Positions 13,991 through 16,813 of a DNA stretch of 16,813 nucleotides are shown here, one piece after another. The stretch's first letter is position 1, and every line of letters begins with the position of its first letter. The stretch is from Pseudomonadota bacterium. Lineage in GTDB: Bacteria; Pseudomonadota; Alphaproteobacteria; Rhodospirillales; Magnetospirillaceae. Position numbers and translations under genes: made by a program. The notes beneath the pieces are model-generated. The model did not search any database, had not been told where the DNA came from, and saw only the letters and a program-made list of their open reading frames with translations. Location: contig JAEXAH010000027.1 of NCBI GenBank assembly GCA_023458315.1, positions 1-16,813 on the forward strand, written 5' to 3'.

Positions 13991-14348
13991 GGATACCCCC
14001 TCCGGTTGCTGATGTGCCCGTGCACCACGAACGGGCGACGGACGATTTGCGGTTATCAGTCTGGCCAAGACTCCCCTTTAGGGAAAATTCGCCATGATTG
14101 ATGCCACTCTTTATAATGCCGTTATTCATATGGACACAATGTTTAGTTTATTTCGCTGACGCCAAAACCCTGAAACGAGATGAAACACAATGTGTCACTC
14201 CGTTTCGGATGCGCTATTCCGTTGAAACGATACAATTCAAGCGTTAGTGTTTTGATGTTTGGGATTACCGAAGGGCACCGGACGCCAGGACGAAGCGACC
14301 TGCGCGGCGGTGTCCGTGGGCTGATGGGCACAGGAAGACGAGGGCGCC
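13991..14348. promoter_or_regulatory. AT-rich divergent promoter region between collar operon and giant surface protein
   Basis: This 358-base gap has no gene I can support. Its middle (about 14080-14280) is clearly AT-richer than the flanking DNA. It holds TATAAT (14112-14117) for the plus strand and, overlapping it, TATAAA (14115-14110) for the minus strand with TTGTGT 18 bases upstream. A second plus-strand candidate is TTGAAA (14222-14227), 17 bases, TAGTGT (14245-14250). The element GAAACG or its complement appears three times (about 14171, 14200, 14224), and ACACAATGTGT is a near-palindrome at 14186-14196. These could be regulator sites. The leader of the collar operon would be about 110 bases and that of the surface protein 90-230. 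Confidence 0.45.
14110..14117. promoter_or_regulatory. Overlapping divergent -10 elements
   Basis: TTTATAAT reads as a perfect TATAAT on the plus strand and TATAAA on the minus strand. The plus-strand -35 is weak (TTCGCC, 18-base spacer); the minus-strand -35 is TTGTGT with an 18-base spacer. Transcription in one direction would exclude the other, which would couple the collar operon and the giant surface gene. Confidence 0.4.
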
Positions 14349-16813
14349 ATGACTTACAATTCCCGCTGGGCGATGGCCCTGGAACCCCGCCTGATGTTCG
14401 ACGGCGCCGCCGTGGCCACCGCCGACGCCGCCACCGACGACGGCAACCATCAGACCGCCGACAAGACCGCCGCACCGGCCCCGGTCGCCGCACCGGCCGA
14501 GCAAGCGGCCGCGCCCGAACGCAAGGAAGTGGCGTTCATCGACGCCACCCTGTCCGACGCCCGGAAACTGGCGTCGTCCCTGGCGCCCAATGTCGAGGTG
14601 GTGTTCATCGAACGCGGCCAGGACGCCCTGGCGGTGATGGCCGCCTGGGCCGACAGCCACGACGGCTATGACGCCATCCACCTCTTCAGCCACGGCAACG
14701 AGGGGCGGATCGTCCTGGGCGGCACCACCATCAGCGATTCCAGCCTGAACGACGCCGCCACCCAATCCCGCCTGGCCGCCCTGGGCCAATCGCTGACCGC
14801 CGACGGCGACCTGCTGCTGTATGGTTGCGACGTGGGCCATGGCGAAGCCGGGCAACGTTTCGTCGCCCGCCTGGCCGACATCACCGGCGCCGACGTCGCC
14901 GCCTCGGACGACGATACCGGTGCCGCCCGCCGTGGCGGCGACTGGATTCTGGAAGTGTCGGCGGGCGATGTGGAAACCGCCGCCCTGGCCGTCGAAGCCT
15001 ATGACGGGTTGATGCCGTCCATCGCCGGGCTGACCCTGAAATATTTCGACCCGATCAACGACCCCAATTGCGACAGCCCTTGGGCTACCACCACCATCGG
15101 CGCCGGCAATGAATTCGATTATTCCGGCGACAATTCGGAAATCGTCGATTTCGACCCCACGACCAACCGCCTGACCTTTACCTGGAGCGCGGCCGCGGGC
15201 TTCACGGTTGACGCCGTCGCGTTCAAGATCGTCGACGCGACCTTCGGCTCGTTCTCGCTCAACAACACCGACACGACCGCCGCCTACAAGACCAACCTGA
15301 CCACCTCTTTTTCGGGCGACACCCTGCGCATCAACTGCGTGGACCGGAACATCAGCCCCGTCGCCGGTGCCGTATTGTATTTCGATTTCACCCTGGGGGC
15401 CGCGGTGGCCGCGCCCAGCGCGCCCGACATGACCGCAGACACCGACAGCGGCGCCTCCAGCACCGACAACACCACCAACGACACCACCCCGACCTTCACC
15501 GGCACCGCCCCGGCCAACGCCACGGTCAAGCTGTACGACACCGACGGCACCACCGAGATCGGCTCGGGCACCGCCGACGGCTCGGGCGATTGGACCATCA
15601 CCACCTCGGCCCTGTCGGCGGGTGCCCACACCATCACCGCCAAGGCGACGGTCGGCAGCGACACCAGCGTCGCCTCCACCGGCCTCGCCATCACCATCGA
15701 CACCACGGCGCCGAACGCCCCCAGCGCGCCAAGCCTGGACACCGACACCGGCATCTCCAGCACCGACAAAATCACCAACACCACCACCTTCAGCGGCACC
15801 GCCGAGGCCAACGCCACGGTCAAGCTGTACGACAGCGATGGCACCACCCTGATCGGCTCCGGCACCGCCGACGGCTCGGTCAATTGGACCATCACCACCT
15901 CTGCCCTGTCGGCGGGCGCCCACACCATCACCGCCAAGGCCACCGACTTGGCGGGCAACACCAGCGTCGCATCCTCGGGCCTCGCCGTCACCATCGACGC
16001 CACGGCGCCGGGCGCCCCCAGCGCACCCGACATGACCGCAGGCACCGACAGCGGCAGTTCCAGCACCGACAACATCACCAACGACACCACCCCGACCTTC
16101 AGCGGCACCGCCGAGGCCAACGCCACGGTCAAGCTGTACGACACCGACGGCACCACCGAAATCGGGTCCGGCACCGCCGACGGCTCGGGCAATTGGACCA
16201 TCACCACCTCGGCCCTGGCGGCGGGCGCCCATACCATCACCGCCAAGGCCACCGACACGGCGGGCAACACCAGCGTCGCGTCCTCGGGCCTCGCCATCAC
16301 CATCGACGCCAGCGTCGCCGCCCCCAGCGCGCCGGACATGACCGCAGGCACCGACAGCGGCACCTCCAGCACCGACAACATCACCAACGACACCACCCCG
16401 ACCTTCAGCGGCACCGCCGAGGCCAACGCCACGGTCAAGCTGTACGACACCGACGGCGTCACCGAGATCGGGTCCGGCACCGCCGACGGGTCGGGCAATT
16501 GGACCATCACCACCTCGGCCCTGGCGGCGGGCGCCCACACCATCACCGCCAAGGCCACCGACGTGGCAGGCAACACCAGCGTCGCGTCCTCGGGCCTTGC
16601 CGTCACCATCGCCACCAGCGCCGCCGCCCCCAGCACGCCGGACATGAGTGCAGGCACCGACAGCGGCACCTCCAGCACGGACAACATCACCAACGACACC
16701 ACCCCGACCTTCAGCGGCACCGCCCCGGCCAACGCCACGGTCAAGCTGTACGACACCGACGGCGTCACCGAGATCGGGTCCGGCACCGCCGACGGGTCGG
16801 GCAATTGGACCAT
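14349..16813 (+). CDS. Giant DUF4347 / Ig-repeat surface or secreted adhesin (3' end beyond window)
   Basis: An open frame of 821 codons runs off the right edge with no stop. The N terminus MTYNSRWAMALEPRLMFDGA carries the LEPR-(L)-(F/Y)-D-(G/A)-A signature seen at the start of many giant proteobacterial adhesins and no Sec signal peptide, which suggests type I (RTX-like) secretion. Residues about 60-220 are a DUF4347 domain with IHLFSHGNEG (H115) and LLLYGCDVG (C160). Residues about 224-358 form an unrecognised beta-rich domain with two cysteines. From about 358 on come Ig-like repeats of the Big_13 kind (PTFSGTAEANATVKLYDTDG, GSGNWTITTSALAAGAHTITAKATD). GAGGG lies 5 bases before the ATG. 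It is divergent to the collar operon. Expected but unseen: C-terminal secretion signal and nearby type I transporter genes. Confidence 0.88.
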   Translation, partial: MTYNSRWAMALEPRLMFDGAAVATADAATDDGNHQTADKTAAPAPVAAPAEQAAAPERKEVAFIDATLSDARKLASSLAPNVEVVFIERGQDALAVMAAWADSHDGYDAIHLFSHGNEGRIVLGGTTISDSSLNDAATQSRLAALGQSLTADGDLLLYGCDVGHGEAGQRFVARLADITGADVAASDDDTGAARRGGDWILEVSAGDVETAALAVEAYDGLMPSIAGLTLKYFDPINDPNCDSPWATTTIGAGNEFDYSGDNSEIVDFDPTTNRLTFTWSAAAGFTVDAVAFKIVDATFGSFSLNNTDTTAAYKTNLTTSFSGDTLRINCVDRNISPVAGAVLYFDFTLGAAVAAPSAPDMTADTDSGASSTDNTTNDTTPTFTGTAPANATVKLYDTDGTTEIGSGTADGSGDWTITTSALSAGAHTITAKATVGSDTSVASTGLAITIDTTAPNAPSAPSLDTDTGISSTDKITNTTTFSGTAEANATVKLYDSDGTTLIGSGTADGSVNWTITTSALSAGAHTITAKATDLAGNTSVASSGLAVTIDATAPGAPSAPDMTAGTDSGSSSTDNITNDTTPTFSGTAEANATVKLYDTDGTTEIGSGTADGSGNWTITTSALAAGAHTITAKATDTAGNTSVASSGLAITIDASVAAPSAPDMTAGTDSGTSSTDNITNDTTPTFSGTAEANATVKLYDTDGVTEIGSGTADGSGNWTITTSALAAGAHTITAKATDVAGNTSVASSGLAVTIATSAAAPSTPDMSAGTDSGTSSTDNITNDTTPTFSGTAPANATVKLYDTDGVTEIGSGTADGSGNWT
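15411..16813 (+). repeat. Tandem Ig-like coding repeats, unit about 306 bases
   Basis: Five units are seen, anchored at the equivalent codon at 15429, 15735, 16032, 16338 and 16644; spacings are 306, 297, 306 and 306 bases (102 or 99 codons). The fifth is cut by the window edge. Units 3, 4 and 5 are almost identical at the base level over long stretches, including silent positions; units 1 and 2 differ more. Unit 5 shares GTAPANA with unit 1 instead of GTAEANA, pointing to gene conversion or unequal exchange among copies. Confidence 0.93.

Noticed and set aside
14265..16538. Long minus-strand open frame (757 residues) opposite the Ig repeats
   Set aside because: It is antisense to a well-supported plus-strand gene, has repetitive Gly/Val/Arg-rich content that mirrors the repeat, and shows no domain or ribosome binding site.
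15284..16813. Second long minus-strand open frame (over 500 residues) opposite the repeats
   Set aside because: It is the shadow of the repeated codons; its apparent internal repeats simply follow the plus-strand units.

Overview
The window is GC-rich DNA from an alphaproteobacterium, most likely Rhodospirillales of the Magnetospirillum/Phaeospirillum type. This rests on base composition, the style of the FNR-like box and intergenic palindromes, and the mix of chemosensory-type and FNR-type genes. No rRNA, tRNA, CRISPR array or insertion sequence was seen.

Positions 1-5070 (minus strand) hold a complete four-gene exporter operon in the order ybhG-ybhF-ybhS-ybhR: a HlyD-type periplasmic adaptor, a fused double ATPase and two ABC-2 permeases. 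The TetR-type regulator that precedes it in E. coli is not in the window. A two-hairpin intergenic repeat (14-123) lies just past the operon's end. Divergent to the operon is yajQ (5225-5713). It is followed by a strong hairpin and two small hypothetical genes on opposite strands.

Positions 6397-10339 look like a signalling and regulation block. On the minus strand is a membrane receptor with an N-terminal hemerythrin-like domain, then NIT, HAMP and PAS-like domains, and no recognisable output domain. Divergent to it are two tandem Crp/FNR-family regulators, preceded by an FNR-like box (8744-8757). Both regulators keep the E-x-x-S-R recognition-helix signature, and the second has an FNR-like set of cysteines. 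Hemerythrin (O2/NO), NIT (nitrate/nitrite) and FNR-type regulation together suggest control of microaerobic or nitrogen-oxide metabolism; this is inference. A YegD-type Hsp70 gene converges on the second regulator and overlaps its 3' end.

Positions 11708-16813 are the most unusual part. Three tandem minus-strand genes encode small secreted phage-tail-collar-domain proteins, each with a signal peptide, an identical C-x9-C-x6-C pattern at the mature N terminus, an HxH collar motif and one C-terminal cysteine. A strong intrinsic terminator ends this operon. Across an AT-rich 358-base divergent promoter region starts a giant plus-strand surface protein with an LEPR-type N terminus, a DUF4347 domain carrying a caspase-like His/Cys pair, and about 102-residue Ig-like repeats. 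It runs off the right edge. The shared promoter region suggests that the collar proteins and the giant protein act together at the cell surface; this is the best candidate for an undescribed system here.
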